A DNA stretch of 64,000 nt from Hyposmocoma kahamanoa (GCF_003589595.1 NW_020653726.1:12639807-12703806), one strand, 5' to 3'. Shown: positions 32,510-43,885, counted from the first letter of the stretch. Notes: generated from the letters alone by a model not told the origin. Translations and numbers: made by a program.

Positions 32510-32735
32510 TTTCTTCATAATATCAAGTGACAAGACGAACAAGTCGTGCAAATCTTAAGAACACTGCCACTGCGCCCGTCACTCTGATACATAAGTTGAC
32601 AAGTCCCATGTACCTGTAATTGCACCAGCCCCTTACTCTTCCAAACCGAAACGCAGTAATGCTCACATTACTGCTTGGCGGCAAAAGCAAGTTAGGCAAC
32701 TGTACTTCTCTGGATGAACACTTTCACAAGGAGCT
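32510..32735 (-). repeat. Family B repeat, internal deletion
   Basis: Reverse orientation: AATATCAAGTGACAAGACGA, CACTGCCACTGCGCCCGTCA, AATGCTCACATTACTGCTTG and CACTTTCACAAGGAGCTC. The CCATAGCAGTTGCAGTGCC block is missing. Confidence 0.75.
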
Positions 32736-33025
32736 CTTTTTTATAACATCAAATGACGGGATGAACAAGTCGTGGGCCTGATGGTAAGCTATGCGCCTGT
32801 CCATAACAGTTATAGTGCCACTCAGAGCTTTAAATTGCAAAGATCTGAGGGGCACTACCACTTGCGCCCGTCACCCTGAGACATAAGTAGACAAGTCCCA
32901 TATGCCTGTAATTTCACCAGCACCCTTACCCTTCAAAACCGGAACACAGTAATGCTGACATTACCGCTTGGCGGCACAAATAGGTAAGGTGGCAGTACTA
33001 CCCTGGATAAACTCTTTCACAATAT
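32736..33025 (-). repeat. Family B repeat, full length, directly abutting the previous copy
   Basis: Starts TTTTATAACATCAAATGACG immediately after the 5' end of the copy at 32510-32735 and runs to CTCTTTCACAA. The two form a head-to-tail pair. Confidence 0.8.
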
Positions 33026-33084
33026 ATTTACCTAACTTTGACGACCTCCGAAGATAAGTGATTTGCACACCAGTTTTCATGGTG

Positions 33085-33230
33085 TCGCCCTATATAAGGT
33101 CCCGGGTTCGATTCCGACCAGGTAGAGAAACTATTCACAATGTAGAGAAACTAACTTTTATACATTATCTCGGGTCTGAGTGTTTGTGGTACCGTCATTG
33201 TTTCAGAGTTCCATAACCCAATTGCTTTAG
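33085..33230 (+). mobile_element. SINE-like fragment, family D (tRNA-derived)
   Basis: The box-B-like GGTCCCGGGTTCGATTCCGA is followed by a unique tail (TACATTATCTCGGGTCTGAG). The 5' tRNA part is poorly preserved. Only one copy is visible in the window, so the family status rests on the tRNA-like motif. Confidence 0.4.
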
Positions 33231-33344
33231 CTACTTACTTTGGGACCGGAGCAACGTATGTGATATTGTCTAATATTAATTAATTTATTTACCTAAACTT
33301 CAAGTAAATAATACACATAAGTGTGTAATTGAAGAAGATGAAGT

Positions 33345-33560
33345 CACTGCCTCCGTGGCCGAACGGTTACCATGCTGGACTGCCACGCTGAGGTCCTGGG
33401 TTCGATTCCCAGGCCGGGAGAAATATGTGTATGTCCTACATTTATTTCGCTCGTGAGTTTGGGTGTAATTTGTGATTGTCTATGTGTGTGGCTATAGCAC
33501 CCGCGACACTGGGTAGTGCGGGGATATGAGTGTGTAGCGTTATATTATATTATAAGTTGT
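33345..33560 (+). mobile_element. SINE family A, near full length
   Basis: CTGCCTCCGTGGCCGAACGG, ATGCTGGACTGCCACGCTGA, GGTTCGATTCCCAGGCCGGG and AGTTTGGGTGTAATTTGTGA, then a shortened body and a (TTATA)n-like tail. Confidence 0.85.
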
Positions 33561-33664
33561 AATGAATGTTATGATGTTTTACTTCCTTGATATTGATTGA
33601 TTTATGATATTTATTGATTTTTGTGAAATTAATCCACAATTTTGGTACTAGATACAAAAAAAAA

Positions 33665-33745
33665 CTAACACAGGTTCGAGTCTTAACAGATCAAAGGAAT
33701 TTTTCTTTCTTTCTTTCTGCTTTCTATCTTTGTATTGATAATATC
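33665..33745 (+). mobile_element. SINE family C, 3' fragment with TTTC microsatellite
   Basis: ACAGGTTCGAGTCTTAACAG and ATCAAAGGAATTTTTC match the family after box B. A (TTTC)n run of about 20 bp has expanded inside, before TATCTTTGTATTGATAATA. Confidence 0.6.
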
Positions 33746-33949
33746 TATGAAGTTCTATAATATTCTGAGCATAGAAAATATTCGGTTAGATAAATACATA
33801 AAACGTTACATCAATTTGTTTTTTATAAAGTTTCTCAGTGGCACTGTCGAATCAGCTGTCGAATGACTGATGAACATACATTTGAAGAAATTGGCACGTA
33901 GTGTACAAGACGAAAAAGTTTGGTAACCTTAACCTATGTTATATGTAGA

Positions 33950-34255
33950 TTGTGGGTGTGGTTCGTAATATATAACAACAAATGACATATTTTTAGTCGA
34001 TATAACGCTCAATAGATATAATTAATTTATGGTATACAGACATTTGACATATTCTTGCATGATATAAAGGTCACTGGTTATAATAGACTATAGATATAAC
34101 AACTTTGACTCTAATATACCGGTGGCATAACGTTCATTTTATTTAAACACTTCAGATATAACATTCACTGAGTATAATGTATTATTATAATTCCAGTGGT
34201 GTTTAGGTGCAATGGTGAATGAACCGAATTTGTTTGCATTTGCTAGTTGGTCTCT
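33950..34255. repeat. Family H repeat, copy 2
   Basis: Same orientation as 30895-31215, about 3.05 kb away, with scattered substitutions and small indels. Confidence 0.7.
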
Positions 34256-34320
34256 GGGTGACGGGCACAACGGCAGTGCTTCTCTGGTTTTTGCGATTTA
34301 AACCTCTGAGTGGTTTGCAA
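34246..34320 (+). repeat. Family B short fragment
   Basis: TCTGGGTGACGGGCACAACG and TTTGCGATTTAAACCTCTGA match the middle of the family. The fragment abuts family H copy 2. Confidence 0.5.
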
Positions 34321-35619
34321 ACCTGCAATCAGTTGAATGTTGTTTTGGGCTCTTTGGAGATCTGTCTCCAAAGCGGTCAAAAACAAAATTTGTTTTGCTG
34401 TCTCACATCACAATTGTATCCCGTAAGTTCAGATCGGTTTTATTATACACTAGTGCAGTCTCAGCTTATTGGTTAGAAATGACATTTGAATAATGTGCCT
34501 TCAAAATCCCCTAACCTACAATGTTGCATAGACACGAACGCCTCTGCTCAAACAATATAATCCTACTATAACAAACAAAGTCGTAGTAATTCCTCCAAAC
34601 TCCTATTTACCAGAATAACATCTCAATAAAGTTCTTATACATAAACCAGTATAACACGACACCCGACGAATGCCATAAATTAAATTAAATAGAGGAAAAT
34701 TCTACATATCCTAAGACCTTTTCTATAAGAATTTCATGTACCTACATATTACAAAATATCATCGACCTACATATTTCCATTGTACAGTACCTATGCATAT
34801 TTAGCAATTTAGAAACAAAAAAAGACATTCGAAATCGCCAACTTGTATTGTGTTTACTTAGTGTAGTGAACTGTGGCGAAGAACCATTTCTTACTGTATT
34901 CTATTCATATTGAATAATAAAAATAATAGTGGTACCCTGAAGCTACGTAAAAATAATTGTTAGTGTACTCGTTTTACGTACCATTATCGTGCAATTCCCA
35001 AACTAATTATGAACTAGTTGTTTGTACAGGTATAAACGGTGCGGAAAAAAACAGATTGAATTTCCATAACGTGGGTTTTATATCTAATTCAGCCTATTCC
35101 TATAAAGAAATGCTATAAAGTATAAAGCGAGACCGTGTGTGAGTACGAGTGTGCATGCGTTTGTTTGTGTGTGTAGTGTGCAACAATAAAAGAAATTACT
35201 CCAAGAAGACTATAGCTCATCAATTGACATATCAATTGTGCAATGTACAAACTAGATATGATCTAATAAAAGGGTCGCGTTTCTTCCGGAGAGTTCTCGC
35301 GAAATCTCGAAGATTCCTGCAGCTACCGTATCGTACCTAGTTTTTACCTTACACAATCGACATAAAGTTAATTATGCTATGTACAATCGACCCCTAGCCT
35401 TTACCTTTTGTTTCTAAAAGCCTTCATATGCATTCAACAGAAAAGAATAAAAGAATTGCAGCTTTCAGATTAAAATTCATATTTACGTAATGTTCTTAAA
35501 GATCAAAATGGCTTAAAAAGCTTCGTAAAACGTCATTCACCAATGATGGAATAAGGAAAGCATACCAAAATTTATTTTACCCATAGATTAACATTTAAAG
35601 GTTAGAGCGGTTAATTAGA
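34321..35619. other. Non-coding region
   Basis: No supported exon or repeat. ORFs are short and composition-driven. Confidence 0.3.
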
Positions 35620-36032
35620 GCTCGTTGTGAAAGAGTTCGTCCAGGACAATACTGCCATCTTACCTATTTCTGCCTCCAAGCAGTAATGTGTTCAGTGTGT
35701 GTCAATAATTACTGTATTCCGGTTTTGAAGGGTAAGTAAGGGTGTCGGCGAAACTACAGGCACATTGGCGATGTCAGCTTTAAGTTTTAATGTGACGGGC
35801 AGTATCAGCGCCCCTCAGATTACTTACAGAGATACTTCCGTTGTCCATCCGACATCTGGCCAAAACAATTACTGTCAAATAAGACAAGTATTAAGCTTCA
35901 ATCGCATCATGCGTCATTTCATTTGGTCGAATATTACTTATTTAAATAAGAATGGATGTAGATCCCCTGTTGCGGGTAGCCACGTTGCTTACCACCAAGC
36001 GCACTTCCCTTCAATTGATATCATATAAAACG
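35620..36032 (+). repeat. Family B repeat with an expanded interior
   Basis: Begins GAGCTCGTTGTGAAAGAGTT and ends TCAATTGATATCATATAAAA. The stretch between CAGCGCCCCTCAGATTACTT and GGTAGCCACGTTGCTTACCA is longer than in other copies (unrelated bases near 35830-35970). Confidence 0.7.
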
Positions 36033-36092
36033 GCAAAATTTAAGGGTAAGTGTGCTGGTGAAATTATAGGCAAATGAGATATGTTAACTTAT

Positions 36093-36481
36093 GGCTCAAC
36101 TCACACTGGCGCAGAGTCGAAGCGTCGCGGCGCGTCCTGTTTTTAACCGACTTCAAAAAAGTAGAAGGTTCTCAAATCGACTGTATGTTTTTTTATGTAT
36201 GTTACGCGATAACTCCGGTATTTGTGAACCGATTTTCATGATTCTTTTTTTGTTCACATTTTGTTTGATCACAGTGTGGTCGACGTCTGGCGCCTCACGG
36301 CGCCCAAGTGACGCGTAAAGCCGCACGAATGCTACCAAGCGTCGACGCGCGTCGACGCTCGATTCCATATTTGCAAAACACAAATGTCTACCTTAATAAT
36401 GGGAAAATAGGATGACTTTGCTATGGGCGAAAAACATGACGTGTCGCGACGCTTCGACTCTGCGCCAGTGTGAGTTGAGCC
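36093..36481. mobile_element. 389-bp inverted-repeat element (MITE) nested in family B
   Basis: The terminal inverted repeats are perfect over 37 bp: 36093-36129 against 36445-36481, starting GGCTCAACTCACACTGGCGC. The flanks are TAT on the left and TAA on the right, compatible with a 2- or 3-bp TA/TWA target. No transposase is encoded. The interior includes a family F fragment (36138-36262). Perfect termini suggest recent activity or selection for transposase binding. Confidence 0.8.
36138..36262 (+). repeat. Family F fragment inside the 36093 element
   Basis: TTTTAACCGACTTC, AAGGTTCTCAAATCGACTGT, TTACGCGATAACTCCGG and TGTGAACCGATTTTCATGAT are the 5' half of family F. Confidence 0.7.
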
Positions 36482-36630
36482 TAAGACTCAAGGTGACAGG
36501 CGCGGTGGCAGTTTCCTTTAGATCTTTGCGACTTAAAGCTCTGAGTTGCACTGCAACTGCTATGGACATGCGTGTCGCTTAACACCAGGCGCACAACTTT
36601 TCTGTCCCGTTACATGGTATAAAAAAATGC

Positions 36631-37477
36631 ACTTCCAATCCGTTTCGCGTCAATGTAAATTGAGCCCATAGAGAATTAATGGTTTTATTGAGCGGGGCCC
36701 CCCCGAATGTCGGCTCGAAAAAGAATGAAAGGTCACCTAGTAATGGTTTGCGTCACGATCACCTAAGATGCACAGCTCTATGCGAAGGCGACGAGGACTC
36801 ATAAAATCTGCATAATTAGCGCCTGCTGTCGTTCTTTATGTATTAATTCATTACAGACAGTCCACGGTTGAATTACACCTGCAATTTGTAAAGTTCTGTC
36901 ATTAGACTACGTCTCTAATGTCATCGTTTTGCATAACAAATGATAGGCATGTGGCATTCTTGCAAGCTGCGCGTAGTGTGGAATGTTTCCGGATGTGCGT
37001 AAACAAATGGACCTAAACTTCGAAGGATTTAAGAATAAGTATATAGTGAGTGAGTACACTCAACGTTGAAATTTTATGTAAACGTTTAAAATATTTTAAA
37101 ACATGATATTTTGAATTTTTTTTTCGGTATAAATCGCGTATATTTGTTTTGGTCCTCTTCAGTTTCCATATTCACGGGTGACTGAGGTGGCAAAGTCATC
37201 AAGTTTATGTCTAAAATTAATGCGAAGCAAACCAACCAATTATTAGTATCTTGCTTTAATGAAAATAGTTTCATTTCCTAAAGTCAGACAGGAGACTCAT
37301 GACCAGCATTGGGAAATGGGTTGTTGATGTTCACGAAAAGTTTCGAAGGATATCAAAGTGTATTTTTGATAGAAACTTAAATCTATGGACAATTGAAAGG
37401 GCATCTTAAATTATATTATTGATACAAAATCGAAGAAACAAAAATAAGATGGATGTCAAATGCGCACTTTTAAAAAA
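36631..37477. other. Non-coding spacer with a family G fragment
   Basis: TTTTTTTTCGGTATAAATCGCGTATATTTG near 37115-37150 matches the reversed core of family G. Nothing else is supported. Confidence 0.4.
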
Positions 37478-37620
37478 AATGAAAAGAAAATATCCTTCGA
37501 TCCGACTGGACTCCAACCAGTGTCTGTTGCCTCAACATGGCTATTGAGGCAAGGTCAATAACACGACGTTAATAATAATAACAAACTAGTGGAACCATTT
37601 TCACAAAAATACATTAATAT
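37478..37620 (-). mobile_element. SINE family C, rearranged
   Basis: The reversed head part (TCCGACTGGACTCCAACCAG, TGTTGCCTCAACATGGC) is followed by a forward tail (AACAAACTAGTGGAACCATT, TTCACAAAAATA), so two pieces are joined. Confidence 0.5.
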
Positions 37621-37864
37621 CATATAATAAAAACATTATGATATTCAATAAAAATAAATATTGAAATCAAATATTTTTTAATACTTCGCAGATTATTGTC
37701 ACGCTAACTGTATTACATTATTTATTAGTTTTAGCTTGAAATGTCTCTATTCATTAGGTAGTATTATAAATGTTATATCTTTTTGAGAGTAAACAATTAT
37801 TTCTTTTTGAAAAATGTAATGCAATATTTAAATTGTATATAAATAATAGGTGGCAGAAATAAGT

Positions 37865-38112
37865 AAGAAGGCAGTACTGCCATCTTACCTATTTCTGCCG
37901 CCAAGCAGTAGTGTAAACATTACTACGTTCCGGTTTTGAAATTTCATGCACATGGGTCTTGTCAACATATGTCTCAGGATGACGCCCGCAGTGGCGGTGA
38001 CTGTCAGTACTATACGATTGAAAGCTCTGAGTAACATTGGAATTGCTATGAACAGGCGTGTCGCTTACCACCAAGCGCACGATTTGTTCATTCCGTCATT
38101 TGGTATCATAAA
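37865..38112 (+). repeat. Family B repeat, slightly 5'-shortened
   Basis: AGTACTGCCATCTTACCTAT, TTTCTGCCGCCAAGCAGTAG, GGGTCTTGTCAACATATGTC and CATTTGGTATCATAAAAGAA. It is followed at once by a reversed SINE A. Confidence 0.75.
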
Positions 38113-38114
38113 AG

Positions 38115-38312
38115 AAAAACACAGCACACACTCACAGCCCCGCACTTAGCAACCCTGTATCGCGGGTGCCATGGACACACACATAGACAACCACAAATTA
38201 CACCCAAACTCACTAGAGAAATAAATGTAGGCCATAAAAATATTTCTCCCGGCCCGGGAATCGAACCCGGGAGCTCTGCGTGGCTGACCAGAATGGTAGC
38301 TACGGAGGCAGT
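38115..38312 (-). mobile_element. SINE family A, near full length
   Basis: Reversed: the body CTCACAGCCCCGCACTTAGC, CATGGACACACACATAGACA and ACAAATTACACCCAAACTCA, box B in CCGGCCCGGGAATCGAACCC, and a damaged box A (TAGCTACGGAGGCAG). Confidence 0.8.
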
Positions 38313-38861
38313 TAATAACAGTAATAAATCTCTATATTTATTTGGCATCGCTAAACACAGATAACCTGTAACTCGGCAACATTTTAGTACGAGTGATGAC
38401 AAAAAGAACAATAAGTAATTTATTGTTATAAGTAAACTGTATTCTCTTATTATTTTGCAAACTTGATGCTATTGGCTGAGAGCGTCGTATAATGATTACA
38501 ATTGGCACTATACTAAGCCAAGCCTATCTTGTGGTAAACCATATTTACGATTCTGTATAAATTTGATTTTACGTAGAACAGCGCACGTTTCGTTTCAATT
38601 TACGTTTTAATGTAGATTTTTTTTCATTATATCGACATTATAAAAGACAAAGGAAAGTGTGCTTATGCGATAGATTTATTTAGATCGATCGATTTAGATT
38701 GGAAAAAGTAGTTTCATTGTCACTTAGGGAGGAATGCGTACGTTACTTAAAAGAAATTAATACTTATAATTGACCCTCGGCTCCATAAAAATACAGGTGT
38801 TTTTGTTTCACATTTGGTCGATCCGATTCCCAGATGAGGTAAGTCTTAGTAACGATCTTCT

Positions 38862-39280
38862 TATGAAAGACTTCGTCCAGTGACGTACTGCCACCTTAGG
38901 TTGCTAACAAATAGACTGCATATTTGTAGTTAATTCATGCAGTATAGGCGTGAAGTCGTTATCAACTTCATGTAGTCGTGGTCTCACCTGCATGAAGTTA
39001 ATTACGACTTCACGCATTAACTGTAAGCAAACAGTCAATCTGTTAGCAGCCTAACCTATTTCTGCCGCCAAGCAGTAATGTGAGCATTGCTGCATTATGG
39101 TTTTGAAGGGTACAGGTGTACCCCTAGTGCTGGTGAAATTACAAGCAGTTGGGACTTTCAACTTGTATATAAGGATGGTGGGCACGGTGACAGTGCCCCT
39201 CAAAACAGTTATGGATAGGCGTATCGCTTGCCACCAAACGCATGACTTGTTCGTCTCATTACTTCATGTCATAAAAAAGA
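38862..39280 (+). repeat. Family B repeat split by a 153-bp inverted-repeat element
   Basis: CTTATGAAAGACTTCGTCCA to CTGCCACCTTA lies on the left. CCTATTTCTGCCGCCAAGCA to TTCATGTCATAAAAAAGA lies on the right of the insertion. Confidence 0.8.
38899..39051. mobile_element. 153-bp inverted-repeat element (MITE) nested in family B
   Basis: Starts GGTTGCTAACAAATAGACTG and ends CAGTCAATCTGTTAGCAGCC. The termini are imperfect inverted repeats over about 40 bp, and the interior is also partly palindromic (TTAATTCATGCAG against CTGCATGAAGTTAA). The flanks are TTA (38896-38898) and TAA (39052-39054). It is non-coding. Confidence 0.75.
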
Positions 39281-39344
39281 GGAAGCAAGCAGCTTCTTAA
39301 AAGTCTTTGAATGCAGTATTACTTACTTTTTAAACTTACATAGA

Positions 39345-39462
39345 CAACCACATTTTTTTTAATGACACCCAAACTCACGAGCGAAATAAGTGTAGGCCAT
39401 AGAAATATTTCACACACATCTGCGTGATGGGCCAGCATGGTAACCGTTCGGCCACGGAAGCA
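39345..39462 (-). mobile_element. SINE family A, degraded
   Basis: Reversed AACTCACGAGCGAAATAAGT, ATCTGCGTGATGGGCCAGCA and TGGTAACCGTTCGGCCACGG. The box B region is deleted. Confidence 0.7.
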
Positions 39463-39504
39463 GTTTAATCGACAATATTTAAAGTACTTTATACAATTTC
39501 AAGT

Positions 39505-39770
39505 ATTTTAACCGACTTTAAAAAACGGAGGAGGTTCTCTATTCGATTGTACGTTTTTTTTTGTATGTATGCGCGATTTTTACGCGATAACTCCGGGATT
39601 TGTGAACCCATTTTGATGATTATTTTTTTGTTATAAAGAGGTTACCTCACTAGTGATTCCTGTAGTGATCTGAAGAAAATATTCCACCTCTAAAGGTGGT
39701 AAACTAAGGGAGGAACGAATTTTGAGGTCGGTTTTTTTAGTACTCTGTACTGAGACTACGTTTCTATAGG
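39505..39770 (+). repeat. Family F repeat, complete
   Basis: From TTTTAACCGACTTTAAAAAA through GATTTTTACGCGATAACTCC, GAAGAAAATATTCCACCTCT and AAAGGTGGTAAACTAAGGGA to TTTAGTACTCTGTACTGAGA. It has an internal deletion compared with 25770 in the AACTTGGCAAATAG part. Confidence 0.7.
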
Positions 39771-40125
39771 ATTCCAAGAAACTTTTTTTTGTTCTAATTA
39801 AAATAGCTCTTATATAAATACGAGTATTTTGGAATTCATCGACGTCGGATAAACCTGTTTAACCAATATATACCCAAGACATGTTCAAATGCCTATGAAA
39901 TAGGATGCCACTCGTGGGTCGGCCGTAGGTTGCCACCTACTCCGACATCTAGACTTATTTAATACTGCTACCTGAGTATTCGTCGTCATGACTTTTATGG
40001 TCTATTAACATTTAGTATTGAACGGTTGTGTTAACCGTTGTGCCTATTTTATTTTACTTCATAATAAAACCGTGGTAGCCGGTTTCATCTTTGTTTATGA
40101 TACCACGGTCTAACGTGATGACTGA
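39771..40125. other. Non-coding spacer
   Basis: A 9-bp perfect stem ACCGTGGTA / TACCACGGT encloses about 22 nt near 40070-40110. No gene is seen. Confidence 0.3.
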
Positions 40126-40240
40126 TGATACTAAGTAACGACACTACCAAGTCGTGCTTCTGGTGGTAAGCGACACACCTGCCCATAGCAGTTGCTGTGG
40201 TGGCAAAGCTTTAAATCACAAAGACCTGGGGGCCTACGAT
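40126..40240 (-). repeat. Family B repeat, 3' part
   Basis: CAAGTCGTGCTTCTGGTGGT, AAGCGACACACCTGCCCATA and GCAGTTGCTGTGG. Confidence 0.6.
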
Positions 40241-40365
40241 AACCTTTCCAAAAATACTCTTATTTCAATGTAAGCTAAAAGTAAGCTTATTGTAATATTA
40301 CTCATATTCGTACCAGGACGAACCTGTCAACCAAGTAATGTATTATTGCAAAAGTGATTGAGAGA

Positions 40366-40402
40366 ATGAATGAATGAATGAATGAGAGAGAATGAATGAT
40401 TT
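40366..40402. repeat. (GAAT)n microsatellite
   Basis: GAATGAATGAATGAATGA, interrupted by GAGAGA and followed by more GAATGAATGA. Confidence 0.85.
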
Positions 40403-41759
40403 CCCAATATTGTCTATTCTTTACTAAAAATAGGAAGGAGGTAACTCTATATGAACTCTATATACTTAATGCCATCTCTTTCTTTTTTGATGTTCCGAAT
40501 CGTCTTATCGTAGTATAATGTTTAAGTACTTAATGTTATTTACATTCAGAGAATTTCGGCTGTTAAGAAAAGAAAAGTATGTGATAATAAAATCTATGAA
40601 AATAATGTTGTTTTTAATAATTATAAAAGAAATAAAACAAGCTGAATCTTGATAGTCACGTAGTGCGTTCGGAACTATAGTCTGTGTCAACAGTTAGTTT
40701 CGCCAAGGAGCATATAGATGGCGCTGTTATAATTTTACGACATAAACATGGCGTATTTTTATTTAACGAAAAATTATTTACTATGTGATATTAAATAAAA
40801 AATAAACAAAATATTGAGGAGATATATGTAAATAAATAAGTTCAACTTAACTTTTAATCATTACAAAACAATATTAAGACAATAAAACTAAAAATATTAT
40901 TGTTTCCATCTGTGTAACTATTTTAAGATTGCTAAATTTGACCTAAGAGCATTATTACTTTAATGTTAAAGTCGCGTCATAGTATGAACTTAGTGAATGA
41001 ATAGTCACAAAGCTGCCAGTAAACGTCATTAATAAGCTTACTTCAAGCGCGTTATGGTACGAAAAGTCAATGTAAGGTTAAAATAATGTTGTTTTAAGAG
41101 GTTGTTGTAGGCCCTCTGAGAGGCACTGCCATCGCGCCCGTCACCGTCGCGCGTCGTGCCGTTTTATGATTTGGAGAAAAAAATTACGGAAAAGATTCAT
41201 AATTCATTTATTCATTGTGTCATGTGGATTAGCAGAGCTGTTATATAATAGTATTCCAGAACATGAACCCTGTAAGGGCACTACAATGATAATAACTGAC
41301 TAATTGTTAATCTCGTATACAAGCTGTGTCATTAATCATTTCAATTATTATGAAATTTATCAAAATTAATATAAAACTAATTAACATTAAGAAACATAAT
41401 AAGTGATAAAATTTTTTTAACATTCAATTAATTAATTTATGGTCAAAATAATGCGTGAAGAAAAAAAATATGTACACAAAAATAATAATAATAGTCGTAA
41501 CAAATATTCACAAATGTGTAACAAATGTTAACAAAGATTTATGTGACATGAGTATAATGTTATATATAGTATATGTTATTTGTTTGTGATTATAATGGTA
41601 AATGTAGATATTAAATTAAGGACACAAGTATATAAGTTTTCACATATCATTACATGTACTCTTGTTTATATATTGGCTAAACGGGTGAAACAGCATTCTG
41701 TAAACGTTACGACCACGTATTGTACTTTTAAAGCAAAAAAAATATTAAATTGAATTTAA
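40403..41759. other. AT-rich non-coding region
   Basis: No gene. A short family B scrap (AGAGGCACTGCCATCGCGCC) is at about 41110-41146. Confidence 0.35.
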
Positions 41760-41935
41760 TCACCCTGAGACATAAGATGACAAATCACATGTGCCTGTAT
41801 GTTCACCCTTACCTTTAAAAACTGGAATACAGTAATGCTCACATTACTGCTTGGCGGCAGAAATAAATAAGGTGGCAGTGCTTCCCAGGACGTACCGTTT
41901 CATTAGGAATTCTATTGCTACTGAACTACCGCCCT
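41760..41935 (-). repeat. Family B repeat, 5' part
   Basis: CACCCTGAGACATAAGATGA, AATGCTCACATTACTGCTTG and GCGGCAGAAATAAATAAGGT. Confidence 0.75.
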
Positions 41936-42130
41936 TCGTGCAGAGGCTCGTGTGTTCAAATCCAGTCTGGCACCTCTGAGCGTTTCAGAATTTAATTTGA
42001 AATTCACCATGAGCTTTACAGTAAAGGAAAACATCGTGCGGAATGCTGCACACATCTGCAAAGCAATTTAATGATGTGTGTGAAGTTCGCAACCGAAATT
42101 GGGCACACACGATAACTACAGCCTATGCCT
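41930..42130 (+). mobile_element. SINE family E (tRNA-derived), copy 1
   Basis: A tRNA-like head (CTCGTGTGTTCAAATCCAGT as box B) is followed by GGCACCTCTGAGCGTTTCAG, TTCACCATGAGCTTTACAGT and GGAAAACATCGTGCGGAATG. This order is shared with 60065-60350 and, reversed, 47700-47970. Confidence 0.7.
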
Positions 42131-42826
42131 CCCATTGTGAGAGTAAGATTCTATACAGGTTAACTTATTACTTATTATTAATTTATTAATAACGTATGTT
42201 AAGAACAACTTCTTGGCGGATTTCGATGTATAATACTTTTGCCCGTGTCTTAATAAACGTGGTCTGGTTAAAAAGTGACATGCAACGTGTTTATTTGTCA
42301 CATAAGTAAATATAATAAGAAATAAATAATGTGTCAAATAACCACAGCAATTACCAGATCTCGATCTAGAGTATGACGCATGATATGCTCTTGAATATAC
42401 AACAAACATAAAAGTAAGAAAAATAGCATTCGAACGCATAACGTTTAAACACTCCACATACAGAACTTTGTTTTTACTCGAGAAACAACTAATATACCAG
42501 TTTTGTAGCCAGCACTTAGTGGGGGGGTAATTGAAACCTAGACCGGTGGGAGGATCGCGTAGGCTGAAAACAATCAGCTATCGAGACTACATATACCGGT
42601 TACTTAATTGGGCTTTTTACAGACCTCTGGATATTGTGAGCTGTACAATATGTTATACAACGCTAACAAAAGAATCGTATACACTGTAAAATTTAATTCA
42701 CTCGCAGACAGCGAAGTAAAAAACTGATTTATACCACTATAATTAACACGATTGTTATGCTCGCACCTTTAACATTATTTTGAGGAGTACATTGACAGCT
42801 TGGAAAAGATCTTTTGTTTTTTGTAC

Positions 42827-43054
42827 CTAGTAAGCCTGCTGAGAAATGTCATCAACATAATCAACTCTTACAGTAGAAACTATCGCGGTTCCGTCCACCA
42901 TTTTCCGGGTAGATTCATCTTTGTTTCGGTAAATAATAAAAAAATAATACGCTCCTTTTTTTAATTGCTTCTCGACTCTCGACTTCCACAGCTCCCGGTT
43001 TGACGCAGTAAAGTCAATCCCGTAGTCAGATCTACCTTGACGTTTCTCCGGCAT
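42827..43054 (-). other. 75-codon ORF of unknown nature
   Basis: The ORF starts MPEKRQGRSDYGIDFTASNR, is lysine- and arginine-rich in its first half and ends STVRVDYVDDISQQAY. The segment is free of the window's repeat families. No polyA signal or splice context is clear. It may be a gene or transposon remnant. Confidence 0.2.
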
Positions 43055-43204
43055 CCACCAAGTGTGCGCCCATCTCTATTTATCTATGCTTAGCAATCCC
43101 TTTCCCGATATCGGCTATATGTATCTTCGCAGCGTACCTAATGAATAATATAATAATATACTAAAATACGAAAAATTATACATTTTGTTACGATACCAAT
43201 CATT

Positions 43205-43440
43205 GTGAGTGAGTAATGTTAAGCTACACGTCTAAGCACAGCAATTGCAGTGTGGCTCAGAACTTTAAATCGCAAAGATCTAAAGGACACTGCCACTGCT
43301 CTTATCACATTGAGACATAAATTGACAAGTCCCATGAGCCCGTAATATCACCAGCATCCTAACCTTCAAAACCGGATCTCAGTAATGCTCACATTACTGC
43401 TTGGTGGCAGAAATAAGATGAACTCTTTCACAAAGCTCTA
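43205..43440 (-). repeat. Family B repeat, 3' end missing
   Basis: AGCACAGCAATTGCAGTGTG, AACTTTAAATCGCAAAGATC, AATGCTCACATTACTGCTTG and AACTCTTTCACAAAGCTC. An internal deletion removes the GTACTGCC block. Confidence 0.75.
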
Positions 43441-43757
43441 TTCTTACTAAAAAAAAATACTATAACACTCAAACCTTTACAGAAAATGCTGTTTGTTCAT
43501 GGTTCGTTTAAAAATGGTTCATTGACTGCATTGATCAATTTGACTTTAATAAACAAATATTTTAACATCCCAAAGGACTATTTTTTATAGTTTGTATTTT
43601 TAATTATTTATTTAAACTTAATTGCACACAAAACAGTACAAATGGCAGACTTAATGCCATTAGGCATTCCCTACCAGTCAACCGGAGAGCTGTGTTCAAA
43701 ATAATTTTAGTAATATTTATTTATTAAATATCATGATGTATTACTACTACTTTCTGT

Positions 43758-43885
43758 GAAAATACGCCACTAGTTTGTTATTATTATTGATACAAAGATT
43801 GAACACAAAGAAAAATTCCTTTGTGTGTGTCTGTTGCCATGCCGGGGCCCCCGCTCTTCACCAATTGAGCTACAGACCGTGTGAG
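43758..43885 (-). mobile_element. SINE family C, near full length
   Basis: Reversed: CCACTAGTTTGTTATTATTA, TTGATACAAAGATTGAACAC and AAAGAAAAATTCCTTTG, then the tRNA-like head read backwards to CACCAATTGAGCTACAGACC (box A). Confidence 0.7.

Larger units (their letters stand above)
36040..36630 (+). repeat. Family B repeat split by an inverted-repeat element
   Basis: The left part ends at GTTAACTTAT (36083-36092). The right part resumes at TAAGACTCAAGGTGACAGG (36482) and runs to TTACATGGTATAAAAAAATG. Placing the two parts together restores the normal family order. Confidence 0.75.
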
